From Hanleya hanleyi (taxonomy: Eukaryota; Mollusca; Polyplacophora; Lepidopleurida; Hanleyidae): a DNA stretch of 64,000 nucleotides. Location: NCBI GenBank assembly GCA_036873755.1, contig JAVTVY010025425.1, forward strand, positions 37,018-101,017. The letters are read 5' to 3'. Every line of letters begins with the position of its first letter. The stretch's first letter is position 1. The notes below the pieces were generated by a model. It was given only the letters and a program-made list of their open reading frames with translations. It was not told the origin of the DNA and did not search any database. Made by a program: the position numbers and the translations under genes. Positions 24,346 through 36,502 of this stretch are shown piece after piece.

Positions 24346-26150
24346 AAGGTTTAAAGTCGCGTTCAGCAATATTTCAGCTATATAGCGACGATCAAACAAA
24401 AACAAAAGTACTCATGTCACTAACTTAGTAATCCAAATGCATAAAAACATACATACAAATAACCCAAGATGCACTCCTCCGTCACCCGACTAAAAGATCT
24501 TCTAAAGTAGTCGTTCGATAAAAAGCATCTCTTACAATCTTAAAATCTATGCATTCGATAAGAATATGTTTCACCGAGAGATCAATATGGCATGGAACAT
24601 ACCTTGGGGCTAGATCTTTTTTTTAGTAAATGTTCGTGAGTTAATCGTGTATGGCCGATTCTACATCGCCTGATCATGGTTTGATCGAAACGTTTCTGAC
24701 TTTTCAGATGAGTGTAGCCTACAATTTTTTTTGAACTAATGAAGTTCGTTATTATTCACAGCATTCCATGAAGATTGAAACAGCCGTCTCACATAAGTGC
24801 TGATAGAGGGCCTGAAATCGCTATATGAGATTCTACAGGATCAATCTCATCATCTAGGGCTGCCCTAGCCATCCTATCAGCCTCAGTATTACCTTTGATG
24901 CCAAGGTGACTAGGCACCCAACAGAATACAGTATCAATCTGTTGATCAACTCTACAGTCATGTATAGTTGTAGAATACTCAAGATAGTGGGATGAGTCGA
25001 AGTTCCACTATTAATCGCTTGGAGGCATGACAGTGAATCTGAGAATATGACATATTTTTTTCCTTTTAGTGGACCCAATACCTTCTAAAGCCAACAATAT
25101 AGCTTTTGCTCCTGCAGTGAATATCGAACTTTTATCTGGTAGTCGACAAGTTTTAGTCTTGGAACTATAGATAGTAGCACATGCTACTCTCTCGCCATCT
25201 TTAGAACCATCTGTGTAAATAGCCTGACGCGATCTGTATTTCTCTCTCAGTAGACCAAATTCTTGTGTATACAAGAGCTGGCTTAGAGAAATATCGTTAG
25301 AGAAATATCTACTTCTGGTCGAGCTAACTGCCATGGTGGAATTGGTAACAGCTTGTTAGGTGAAATTTGACTAAGTTTAATACCGGCTGCTACAATGTGT
25401 GGTTTCATACGAATTCCAAGTGGTGAAATAATCGAGGGTTTCTTCAAATAGAGATCCACGAACTGAGGTTTGTAAACACAGTTATATGCAGGATTCGATT
25501 GATTTGATCACAATTTATGATATATTACAGTGATAGTTTAATTCTTCGAAGTTCTAAAGGAAATTCATCTGTTTCGACATATAAGCTTTCTCTGCACGCT
25601 CCAAGTCTTAGTCCTTGATGGAGAATAGAATCTAGCTTTGCCAAGTTTGACTTGCTTGCACCGTTGTAAACAAAATAGCCATAATCAAGTTTGGAACGAA
25701 CAAGTGATCGATATAAATGGAGAAGTGTTTTCTGATCTCCTCCCCACTTATAGTTGGCAACTACCTTCAACAAATCAAGAGCTTTCGTGCACTTAGCTTT
25801 CAAGCAATTTATATGCAATTTGAATGTTAGTCGGTGGTCAAACAACATTCCTAACAATTTTACCTCTTTTATCACTTTGATCTCAGTTCCATCTAATTTT
25901 AGTACTGGATCTTTGTGCTGAAAATATTTTCTGCAAAAGTGTATACAATTTGTTTTAAATTGGAAAATTTGAAGCCGTTTTCTAGAAACCATTTCTGAAT
26001 TCTATTCAGACGAAGTTGTAATGTTCTCTCAATATTGTGTATACTTTTTCCACTACACGAAATGTTGAAATCGTCTACAAAGAGTGAACCATCTATTGAT
26101 TTAACTTTGGAATGAGTTATGAAGACGAAATATGGATACGCATTATACAA
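24343..26150 (-). mobile_element. I-superfamily (Nimb/I-like) LINE, 5'-truncated, with RNase H
   Basis: Minus-strand coding remains in order. The RT palm has SLFVDDFNISCSG (26150-25899). The RT thumb has KLLGMLFDHRLTF and LYRSLVRSKLDYGYFVYNG (25992-25525). The RNase H domain has YTDGSKDGERVACATIYSS, the SDSLSCLQA box and an HLGIKGNTEADRMA end (about 25250-24850). RNase H after RT places it in the I superfamily rather than Jockey. Parts lie in different frames, so the copy is dead. The expected glutamate of the RNase H triad is glycine (FTAGAKA near 25105). The 3' tail (24343-24460) reads CGTCGCTATATAGCTGAAAT on the minus strand and recurs alone at 9640 and 42645. Confidence 0.8.
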
Positions 26151-26155
26151 GTCTA

Positions 26156-27316
26156 TCAGGAATAATGCTATCTATGTCATCGTAATTTTTTATAATTTGT
26201 TATAATTGAGTTGGCAGTATCCTTCAGGCAGTTAATAACTGTGGCCATGTCTCATTGATAGCGTAAATATTGCATCAACCAGATCATTGACGGGATCTAT
26301 ATTACGTTCGGGGAAAGAGAAATGCTTTTATTTTGTCAGGTTTATATGTATATCTATGCCATACACCATAAACATTTCCTGTAATTTTACTCTACTGCAC
26401 TTAATCTATAGTAAATTACTGTAAAATTTACAGCAAATGTTTACACTGTATATACTGCAAATAATGGTCTTACTGCCTTTGAGAAGAGAGTGTTGATAAT
26501 TAAAGAAACCAACGCTGGCGTAAGATGTGGCATTCGGGAATGTTCTTGAAAGATATTGCAAAGTAGAAACGATCTTCAATTTTCAATCATGCTTGTAAGG
26601 AACGAAAGTTGAATGAATTTTCCTATTTGCTATGTAGTATCAGCTTGTCGAGAGATGAGATCCTTGGTCAGTTTTTGTACACCAAATACTGTCCAACATT
26701 CAGATGTTCAATAAGGTTTTGATGATGAATAGCTCTATATGGAGATGTATACGTACTGCATTCATCAACCATTCATCCTTTCGTTTTTCGTTGTTTATAT
26801 TTTGACATTCGCAGAACTTCAATTTGTTCGCCGGTCTATTATATCAGCTCTCACATAGATGCGTATATATAATCCTGCGTATGCCAGTGTCTAAGGCCAG
26901 TTCGGCAAAATTTAAGTTGGCATTTGGCGTGTCCGCTCAACAGCTATATTATTTTAGAATAATCCGAGACGAGATCCCCACGTTTATGGAAGTCTACATC
27001 GTAAGGTGATGTTATGATCCCATATTTCATTTCATTTTGCCATTGTCTATACAGGCATTAATTCATACAAAAAAAATGATGTGGATCACATAGGTGTTAA
27101 TATCCAGCTTATTTCACTTTATAAACGATATTATTATATGTACATCATAGAATCACTCGTCAGTTTGTATACTATCGATCTCTTGGGAAATATGATGAGT
27201 GGGTACCTATATATTTCCAGCTTAATGTATTAAAATATTATATGGCTATATGAAATTGGGATAATCAATAATTAACCTGTAGATCCAAAATTAAAGGCTT
27301 TTTTAAATTGTATATT
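26156..27316. other. No gene recognised
   Basis: AT-rich, with only short frames without motifs. Confidence 0.5.
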
Positions 27317-27425
27317 TGTGTCTAATACCACCCAAGCCAGTGCTAGGGTCTGTGTGGTAATGTCACTCAAGACGAGCACATGAACCTCCACTGTCAAAGC
27401 GTGACATGGGATACAAATCATCACA
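27317..27425 (+). repeat. Diverged copy of the Penelope-like post-RT module
   Basis: TCTAATACCACCCAAGCCAG, TGCTAGGGTCTGTGTGGTAA, CTCAAGACGAGCACATGAAC and GTCAAAGCGTGACATGGGAT match, in order, the segment directly after the RT stop in the 31.4-kb Penelope-like copy and the free copy at 52375. No RT sequence precedes it here. Confidence 0.65.
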
Positions 27426-27429
27426 GGGA

Positions 27430-28190
27430 TCACTCTTGGTTTTTGTGATGTTTTTAGAAATATATAGTCAGTATATTTGTCTGTGAATAATATGTCAGTA
27501 TACTGGCATATTTTTCAACCACCCTTTTAATGTTGCGATTAATTTATTACTCTACAATCAGTTTAGGTATCCAAAGGACACAATACTTTTGCTCTATAAT
27601 TGAAACTTATCTCGGCTTCATCTCTCGCTAAGTATTTGAAACTGATCGACGTTTCTGGGCATTCTGAAGTACCTTTGTTTTTTCGATGACGCACACTGGT
27701 ATTGGGAACAAATTAGCGCAGGATGGCGGGTCGATTTAGCTTTTATAAAGCTGAAATACGAGAAGCCGTTCAAGAACATATTTTCAATGTCGATAAGCCG
27801 GTCAAGATGATGCCCTAAACCCATTCTGTCCGATGAGAATGGCTTACGTTTGATCGATACCTTCGTCTATACAGACTGGTCGCGATGCATTAGAGTTCAT
27901 AGCCAAACCGCACTCTAAAAAGTGACCACTAAATGTCACGATCCATTTTGTTAAATTCATCCTAGATATTTTACGATGTAGTATCGCTTGTAGCATCCAT
28001 TTCTGTTCCGGCAAACTGCCACGGTATACATGCTGATATACATTAGTATGGGAGAATTGATCAATCCGATAGTCTACATCGAAGATAGTAAAGCTCTTCT
28101 TCATTGAACATATGACTTATGTTGTCTTCTTTATATCAGTATAACATGCCGACTGCTCATCTCAGGTTGCTAGCTTATGTTGAAATGAAT
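27430..28190. other. No gene recognised
   Basis: Short frames only. The minus frames at 27618-28104 have no motif that I recognise. Confidence 0.45.
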
Positions 28191-28192
28191 TT

Positions 28193-29740
28193 TGTGACGA
28201 CTTACAATTGATATGAGCAGGCACGACGTAGATCATACTCTCCAACTTGAGAGCCATGAAACAGGTTTTATTCTTTCTTTATTCTTTATAATGCAGTAAA
28301 GCAATCGAGCGCATCTCGGAAATAACGTATTTCCTTATCATGGCGACCACAAGTCAACAGGCACCTTGAATATGTTCGCATACTATGCTGAACTGTTCAA
28401 CTTCCAATGTGAATCCAGTCAATCTAAGATAGATACACCATTTTGTTGGGGATCGGGAACAGCCGCTGTAGAAGAGTCCACACTCATACAACAATGTGCC
28501 AATGGAAAAAAGAGTCTTCTCCAAATTGACTGATGGATCTGTTTTCCAAACGGCGTCTGCTGTTCGCTCCATTTTACATCAATAGATCGCTGTTGCTGTG
28601 CTGTTATTCACAGCATAGTTTTCTCGCTCCATTAAACTGAAAAGCTTCGGATAAGATGTAATTTGATTTGCACCGTTCGTCCTGTAACTTGGTCATGATA
28701 TATCGATAACGTTCTGATTAGAAAGACTGTTCTAAAGTGAAAAACAACGTTTCTATTTTCATGCTTCAACTTTTAAGTGTAGATTACATAGATTGCCTTC
28801 AATAATTACCCTCCCCAAATAAAAAAGAGTGGCCGCCTTTTTGAAGTATAATGAGATATGCGACAGTTTAGTTTTATCTAGCATGTCCATATCATTAGTT
28901 ATTAAGCTCCCCCTACAGCCTGCGCACAGTGCAATAATAATACAGACAACTATTTGGTCTTACCGCTCATTATTTTAGAATAAGTTCAATAGTATTGTTT
29001 CGTACATTTTTACAAATTTCAATGGGTCCACGCTGACATAACTCCAATGAGGCTGTCAGAGCAAGTAAACGCCATAACAAAATGTGAGCATCGATTAGCT
29101 CATTGCAGTACAGGATCCTTTGAGCCATGCAGTGCGATACCCACATATGCAATAGCCATATACCTGGAACTGAGGTTGCAGAAAGACACCGATGATAAGC
29201 TGACCTCAACGACACCAGTCTGGAATCATACGCGACTTATGCCACTGCTCACAGTTGGACATATATCGTGTTAAGTTGTTTTTTTTGAATGTCGGAAATA
29301 TTAACTGTCTTATTTGGCAGTGTGAGGAAGGATGTATAAGTGCGATGTGTCGTCAATGGCATATTCTGAGAAGGAGCGCTTTTAGTCCATTCTGGTCCTG
29401 GAAGTATAAAATTATTGCTATTGCTTAATCTGAAAAAAATGCTTTTGTAGTGTGGAATGTATACATTGTGCTCAAAACTGACTTACACGCCTGTGACAAC
29501 TTACAATTGATACAATGTATGACCAGGCACGACGTAGATCGCCATGGATATCCAACTAGAGGGCACTGAAACCGGTTTTATACTTTCTTTATTATTTATA
29601 ATGCAGTGAATCAATTGACCGCATCTCGAGAGTAATGTATTTCCTTACCATGGCGACCAGAAGTCAACATATTCTGAGAAGCAGCACTTTTAGTTCATTC
29701 GGGTCCTGGAAGTATAAAATTATTACTAATTGCTTTTCTA
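28193..29740 (+). repeat. Direct-repeat cluster
   Basis: 28193-28365 recurs at 29490-29680 (GACTTACAATTGATA, CAGGCACGACGTAGATC, GGTTTTAT, TTTATAATGCAGTRAA, GTATTTCCTTAYCATGGCGA). 29365-29430 recurs at 29668-29735 (CATATTCTGAGAAG, GGTCCTGGAAGTATAAAATT). 28491-28590 matches 10054-10150. Together they look like an old interspersed element present in more than one partial copy. No coding sequence is recognised. Confidence 0.7.
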
Positions 29741-30512
29741 AATGTACATGTACACCATTAGAAAAATAATATCTGAATATGAATGTGGATATTAAGTTAT
29801 CCTCAACTAATTATCTTCAAATATATGCTTACTTTCACCAGTGCCTAGGCTTGGTCTTTCCTGGTCTTTCCCCATCTGAAGGACGGGTTTTGCTCTAGCT
29901 CATATAACATCCTCTTGTTCGAAAGTATTTTAATATTTGCTTTCCATTTAGTCTGGAAAAATTTCTTTTGTAGTGTGAAACTTACGCCTATGTACGTAGA
30001 TGTGAGATACATATTGACCATTCATTGTAATCGACAAGCCCTCGGATGTATCCACATGGATGATATTATCCCAATCCGCAGACGACTACTTAATGGCCTT
30101 TCCTTGTGATGTATGTCGCCAAATTTCCATCTGCTAACCGAACCTGAATCTTCATAATAATTTTGCCTTGGATGGAAAACATACATATCAATTTGAATTC
30201 CCTTCTGATTATTTCCAGGGTATGTTGGTGGACGTTTATCCCATTGTGAAGCGCCTTTCCCATAATCCAGTAGAAGCATAGTAGCCACGAACCTTTAACC
30301 GTACGTCATAAAATGGTTGCCTGTACTTACCACAACACACCCGGCTTATATCGTGAACCATCCCATGAAAACAAATACAGAGAGAATTAAGTAAGAAAAT
30401 AACATTCCTTGATAATGGGAAAATGACGCCGTACTGATCCAGCCGATATTATGACTGCATTCTTCCTTGCATTCTTCTCAAAGATATCCCAATGAGCAAA
30501 TGTGTATGTTAT

Positions 30513-31375
30513 GTGTCTTACGGAAGAACTTGATGCTAAAGGTCACATACCGTACAGACATGTATCCGCATGGGATTTCTCGACTCTATATACTACAATC
30601 CCTCATCAGGACCTTATTGACCGTCTAAGTTCATTAATAGTATCTGTGTTCAAGAAAATTGATCGTAGATATATTAATGTCGGATGCCATAAAGCATTCT
30701 TTAGCTCTACTACATACAAGAGATATAATTCATGGGATGTTTCTTTGTTTATAGAGTTGCTTGAATTTCTCATTAAAAATATCTATGTAAAATTTGGCAA
30801 CACAATTGGGTACTAATTGTGCACCCCTATTGGCTGACCTATATCTGTTCTCTTATGAATATGACTATATGCAGGCGCTTTCAAAAACCGATCCATTCAA
30901 AGCCCGTTCCTTCTCATTCACCAAACGCTATATCGACGATCTTCTCGCTGTGGATAATCGCTATATAAATGACGCAGTGAAGGATATATATTCACCTTCA
31001 CTGGATTTGAAGGAAACTAAAGATAACCCTACAGGCACATCATAATTAGACCTATATCTCTATAAAATGAAGCGGGCCTTCTCTCTCGTCGACTGTATGA
31101 CGAAAGAGATGATTACAATTTCGACATCGTAAACTATCCCTTTCTGGACAGTAATATTCCAGTGGGACCTGCAAATGGCGTAGTAGCATTTGCTAGATCA
31201 TGTGTTAAATGTGACGATTTTAATCAACGTCACAAAACATTGTTATACACTTATAAAACTGGGCTACACCATCAAGCGCCTCCACTCAAAGTTTCTCAAA
31301 TTTGGCGATTCATATCGCACGTTGATAGCAAAATACGAGAGTAGCGTGCAAGATCTATGGCGTTACGTTTCGTAA
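30513..31375 (+). pseudogene. Penelope-like reverse transcriptase fragment with a palm deletion
   Basis: Fragments in order: HVSAWDFSTLYTTIPHQDLI, the block ending KFGNT, GTNCAPLLADLYLFSYEYDY, FTKRYIDDLLAVDNRY and the thumb end KFLKFGDSYRTLIAKYESSV with YVS at the stop (31375). Against the minus-strand copy, about two dozen bases between KFGNT and GTN are missing. This removes the residues just before MGTN and shifts the frame at 30815. Further shifts lie near 31040-31190. The YIDD catalytic box is kept. The copy is dead. Confidence 0.75.
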
Positions 31376-31777
31376 CTTGTGTCTAATTCCGCTTAACCCG
31401 GGGCTAGGGGCCGTATGAACCCATGTACTTCAAGATCCCCAAGGTGCTCATATGAACAGCCACAATCAAAGCGTGACTGAGATACATCATTCTTTAGACG
31501 ACGACTTTACAACGAATATTATGGATTAAGAATACTGATTAGCGATACGGATTTGATATTTTTGGAACATCATGATGTCTTGCCGGCATCATTGAAAACT
31601 GTTGACCGCTTCTCTCTTGGAGGAAACAAGCCTATGTTTATGTATACTATGATTGTCTTTTTGAATTTGGTGCTAATACTGTTATATGGAATATGGAATA
31701 GGTCTTTGGATTATGGACGCGGATATTCTCTAATGGACGACGGCTGAATTATGAATGACGGACCAGACGCTTGTAAT
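30513..31777 (+). mobile_element. Penelope-like element, 5'-truncated copy
   Basis: Starts abruptly at TGTCTTACGGAAGAACTTGA, in the middle of the RT, and ends at the family terminus GCTTGTAAT (31777). The 3' untranslated part (31376-31777) corresponds throughout to 14631-15026 of the minus-strand copy. The two full 3' ends belong to different subfamilies: this one has TATACTATGATTGTC where the 14.6-kb copy has a 3-bp shorter version. The element abuts a minus-strand fragment of the same family at 31774. Confidence 0.8.
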
Positions 31778-31865
31778 CTCAGCTATGCTTTTATTGCAGC
31801 TGTTCAAGTGGAAACCTAGACTGGAATGATCACACGCCCCTATCACCGGCTTAAGCGAAATTAGG
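31774..31865 (-). mobile_element. Penelope-like post-RT module, minus-strand fragment
   Basis: Read on the minus strand from 31862: CTAATTTCGCTTAAGCCGG, then a GATAGGGGCGTGTGATCATT-like run, CCACTTGAACAGC and GCAATAAAAGCATAGCTGAG. This is the same order as at 52375-52470. It stops exactly where the plus-strand copy ends (31777), so the plus element probably inserted into an older minus-strand copy. Confidence 0.65.
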
Positions 31866-31921
31866 TATACATATCGAAGAACAAATGATGTAATATGAGA
31901 GTCACCATCAGATATAAGAAC

Positions 31922-32107
31922 ATTACAAGCGTCTGGTCCGTCATTTATTAATCAGCCGTCGTCCATTAAAGAATCTCCGCGTCCATAATCTAGAGACCTA
32001 TTCCATATTGCATATTTTATATAACAGCATTAGCCCCAAATTTAATAGAAAAGTCAGTGTACATAAACACATGTTAGTAAACATATGTTAGTTTCCTGCA
32101 AGAGGCT
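31922..32107 (-). mobile_element. Penelope-like element, solo 3' end (diverged)
   Basis: From ATTACAAGCGTCTGGTCCG to TTTCCTGCAAGAGG this matches the minus-strand terminal segment of the other copies, with more substitutions and small insertions. It is the third fragment of the family within 1.6 kb. Confidence 0.75.
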
Positions 32108-33385
32108 CATTGTAAATCGAGAATATTTTTAGACTCCACGTCTTATTCAAAACACCAGTCTGCAAGGCTCGACATTGAAACGCGCTTATTCGCCACCTTT
32201 TTGACATAAATGTAAAAATGACTAATACAGATAACAATTAGGATATTATATGCCATGTTGATGGGGAAATGCCAGCGTATTGGCAAGAAGTCACAGGACC
32301 CCCACGTCGTTATTATGTCTGCGTCCTTCATAAGGATTGAGAGTAATTCCCTTGATGTTCTGCATCTCATCCACGCGTTTTTGCAATTGTTCGTGTGGAC
32401 AGTTTGACTGGATTATCGAGAAGCCTATCTCGTATATAATCTGAAATGATAATAGGACATAAGAACGGCGCTGTATGCTATTATATCAGAGCCAGATGCA
32501 GAGTAACACTTAACGTTATCTGACATACCGGTTGATCCTTTTGGAGGCACTGTTCTTCGTGATTTTCCCAGTCATTGTTATTCCGGTTTACCTTCAGCTC
32601 TACTTGAAGGCAATTATGTATGTTGGAAATATTATACGATAAGATTAGATCTCATGATCGACACTAATGATAAGAAGTTTGTGTTGGTTGAGAAAATTAT
32701 TTAGCATACGAATGTGTGTTGGAAACTGGAATTAAGTGGACCCAAAGAACGTTTATGTTCCTCGCCTTATTCGTAAGCCTGACGCAAAAGAGTAGAATAT
32801 TATGAACACCATCGGATTTTCACCAGACATGTTCGCTATGAAAATGACGATACATGTGCCCATGAGCGGTAATACATCTACAAATGTTATGACATAGTTG
32901 TCTATATTAATGGACATTTCGCGCCGTTGAGTTTATGAAATGGTACTGTTCCAGGATGTTGATTATTCATATCGTCTAAGAGCTCAAGGGGTGTGAGTTA
33001 GATCTTGTTCATGCTGAGGGTGATTCAAACATCCCATTCGCAGTTCCAGGAATTGATCCAGACATGCAACTATAAACTATGCTTGAACAATCGCCAGCCT
33101 AGAAGAAATACTGGTTTGTACCAACGATTTTTTAAATCTTTTAATTGTTGATTTGGTATTTTATCTAAGAACGTTTAATGTTCGTTAATTCAACAAATAT
33201 TATAATTTGGTCTGGAGTGATAGCGTTCCATGAAATTCTGAGATGGTCCATTATGTAAAAGTCATCAATATGCCTGTTCATATTTGTGCTCTAATGATCA
33301 TCCGATAGTCGAATATACGCTCTCAAATCCACGTCAACAATGCATGTAGACCTAGAGCAACGATCTCTGTTTGCCATTTTAGTGG
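32108..33385. other. No gene recognised
   Basis: No domain-bearing frame and no repeat matched elsewhere in the window. Confidence 0.5.
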
Positions 33386-33389
33386 TAGA

Positions 33390-33570
33390 CTTGCTGTCAG
33401 GCTCATTCTTGAAACCAAAAACACCCTATCCACTGATGAACTCTTTCAACAAATAAATTGGCCGACTATCTCAGAAAGAGTCAAAGAACAAACAAAAAAT
33501 AATTTGTCATGTACAAATCATTGAATGATCATCTTCCAATATGCAGAACCCTAGGTATTCCACGAGACAG
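33390..33570 (+). pseudogene. Non-LTR reverse transcriptase C-terminal fragment
   Basis: One frame reads RLILETKNTLSTDELFQQIN then WPTISERVKEQ, and a shifted frame continues with MYKSLNDHLP. This succession is characteristic of the region after the thumb in CR1/L2/Jockey-type LINEs: a basic helix, a T..LF..L.W block, an ERV block and a YK.LN..P block. At least one frameshift separates the two parts. There are no upstream palm motifs. Confidence 0.5.
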
Positions 33571-34479
33571 TCAAGCGAATACATTATAGACAGGAATTTC
33601 TGGTCCACCCGTCGTCATCCTGTATAGCGCTTTCGTGAATGCTCAATCCATCAGAAGCTGTAAGGCCCAATACTTGACAAATTGTACATGACTGTGACGA
33701 TATTAATGCGTTAGTTACAGTGTATCTTTCATGGATAATGAACAGTCGAACAATGCATGTTCGATGAATAGTGTAACACTTATATTTATTCTGATCTGTA
33801 TTCCAAATGGATTATATTCTGTCTGCTGATCACCTAGTCACCATTTTGATTAATTTGATCGATGGATACTGTTTCTCCAGAAGGTCTCGAGAAGATCAGC
33901 ACTGCTGACGAGAGTTGCCATTCGATGTTATTTATCCAACGAATATATTCACTTGCCAAATATTGTGATAAGGTCCCACAAACATGGGTCCTCACATTCG
34001 TATCATGTCTTCTCACATACATTGCAAATGCCTTTTTGTCGGCAAGGTCTTTACTGCAGCTTTGTCGTTTTCAATCGATTGTTCCATCTTAGCTGCTGTC
34101 TCCGCCATGCAAAGATGGAGAATAGATTGATCTACTTGCGTGATCTGAGTACTTAGAAAATCCTTCGCCATAAAGCTGCTGTTCTTTCAATACCCGCAAC
34201 TCACACTGGGTCAAGGACTTTGATGTCAATGTATTACGGAATAATCAGCTCAACCAAGCGATTATCGTTAGTGCAGTTTGGAATTACTTTCAGAGAGAAA
34301 TTAGGATGATTAAGAATCACAGCTATATCTTAGTATTATCGATGTTCTTTCAGAGTATGGTCGACAGCTAGCAGCAATGTCTACGTACGCCATGCTACCG
34401 GTCAATCGTGCCTTCCTCAAGGTTATCTCTCTTTGATGGCGATGTACCTGCTGAGACGTTTCTTTGGCGGAGATCGGAA

Positions 34480-35620
34480 TAGGACGAGAGGGATTATGGT
34501 ACAGAACAAGATGCTCAGACGATTCGGAAGACGAGGAAAGGGCAAAGGCCAATTCAACATGGCTTGTGGGAATGCTGTTACGAAATCCGGTCAATTTGTC
34601 CTAGTATTACCTTGAAAATAAATGTTCCCCTATCATGTGCATATAAACTTTGAACCTTCTGGATAACGTAATAGTTATGGATAATAATAATTGAATGATT
34701 CTGAAGAGAATATGAATATTATCAATTAACTATATATACACTTGAACTGATTATTCAGCTAGTCAAGATTACAGTAATATTAAGTGCGGGGAGATTTGAC
34801 AGTTGCACTTTCGCTCAGTTGATAGTCTTTTTGCATTAACGGTTTAAATACTATTGGTGATTTTTGTACCTTTTTCTGCCAGGAGATATAGTGGTTGCGG
34901 TCAACTTTTTCGATTGCGAAGGTCAACTGGATCTGAAGTTTGGCCTAAAAGGAAGCCAGTCTCATAAAATCAATTACCCAGTGTGCGTTGTCTTGACAAA
35001 GGATGAAAACATCGCTGTAACAGACAGTGTACATGCTCTCTTAAAGATTTTTAAATTAACCAGAGATTACATTACACATTATGGAATGGAGTTATCGAAT
35101 TTCGTTACAGGATCGCCATCAGTCCTGAGAATTTCCTGGTTGTGACCAATATATCGAAACACTGTGTAGTGCAATGTACCCTAGTGGTGTGTTAGTCATA
35201 CTTTCGGTTCCTACGGCGAGGATCCCAGACAGTTTGACAACCCCTGTTTTGGGGCAGTCAACAATAACAGACAAATTGCTGTGTCTGACTCAGGGAACGG
35301 CTGTAATAAAATCTTCCATTTCGAAGGTCGAATTCTACGGTGCTTTTCTTGGGGGGATTTTTATCTTATAGAGAAGCAAATATTAAGCTTATATGGGATG
35401 ACGGGAACACCATTGTTATATGTAACAGTACCGTAATCTTAGCACGCAATGGTAGACTATGGGAAATTTTCACTCCCTTGGACAGCCTGACTTCACCCAA
35501 GTGCATTGTTTACTCGCCTCTCGGTCAGTTAGTTTTCACACAGTCCGACTATAATGAAAAACATGAAGTCTCTGTGTTCGAGTATAACAAGTATTGGGCG
35601 GCATAGCAAAGAAATTGTGT
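34480..35620 (+). pseudogene. NHL-repeat (TRIM2/3-like) pseudogene
   Basis: Several frames hold NHL-propeller blades in order: MLRRFGRRGKGKGQF...GNAV at about 34510; GQLDLKFGLKGSQSHKINYP followed by an IAVTDS box (34883-35040); a GEDPRQFDNPCFGAV block with an IAVSDSGNGCNKIF box (35210-35330). The pattern FG..G...GQF..P.G.AV....IAV.DS...... IF is that of NHL repeats in TRIM2/TRIM3/TRIM71-like proteins. The blades lie in different frames with stops between them. A pyrimidine tract ending in AG at 34883 resembles a splice acceptor, so it may be a decayed multi-exon gene rather than a processed copy. I cannot recognise RING or B-box sequence upstream. Confidence 0.65.
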
Positions 35621-36087
35621 ATTTTGTGGTAAAAGCACCAAATTTGGCACACAGGTTGACTAATATATTGTTCAAAGATCTAGATATTGGGGCACTGGAA
35701 ATTTGGACCTTGGCGGCCGTGGCAGCCATCTTACCTGATGGCTTCAAGGAAATATTGTCTATGCGTGAATCTGCTAAACCCAGAAGAACTAGATGGTTTC
35801 AGATTGCGATAATGGGTACTGCAAGAATCTAGGATAACTTCTTAGGTGTAAATAACGAGTATTCCAACCCTACCATGCCTGGCGGAAGAGCGGGGGTTAT
35901 GACCACCTCATCCCCATACAGTTTACTCCCTGGCACCAGAACGACGAAGTGTTGAGAGCGTATACTTCGTGGCTTATAGCTTATAATTTTGGGGCCATTT
36001 TGAACCAAATCGCAAACCTCTCCGAGCATGAGTAAATTCAAAATGGCTTTGTATCAGAAACGTGATGTCTTTTCCCTTCGACACTTT

Positions 36088-36180
36088 CAAGAAAGAGAGA
36101 GAGAGAGAGACAGAGAGAGAGAGAACACAGAACACAGGAAGGAAGCAATCAGAGATTGCTCAATTGTATCCCCCCCCCCC
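36088..36180. repeat. GA-rich and poly(C) low-complexity tract
   Basis: An imperfect (GA)n run at 36091-36125 is followed by a run of C at about 36170-36181. Confidence 0.9.
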
Positions 36181-36502
36181 CATTCCGCATTAATTCGACA
36201 CTGCCCCGCCATTGTTCTGTTTTGTATTGGTCGATGGAGGCCTAATTTGGATTATAAAAATTCGGTTTCAGTCACTTTTTTCGCCATGTCTCGCATGATA
36301 CATATTCCAAGTATCGCCTAACAAGTGATAATACAATGTTTTAATGATTTCCGGTTATGGTTGGCTAGCTATGTGAGAGTGTGTGTTCCTCCTAAACAAA
36401 ATCCGTCTTTATACCGTCTATTATCAGCCATCCGTGCCAAATTGTGTGAGGGAAGTCTCTATTGGGATTATTGAACACCTAAGCTGAATTTATTTTTCAC
36501 GT

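Noticed and set aside
30022..30288. 88-codon minus frame with protein-like composition (DSGSVSRWKFGDIHH)
   Set aside because: I know no family with this sequence, there are no clear splice sites and no second exon is visible. It could be an exon but is unsupported.
33862..34156. Possible RING/B-box exon upstream of the NHL pseudogene
   Set aside because: I looked for the Cys/His spacing of RING and B-box domains and could not find it in any frame.
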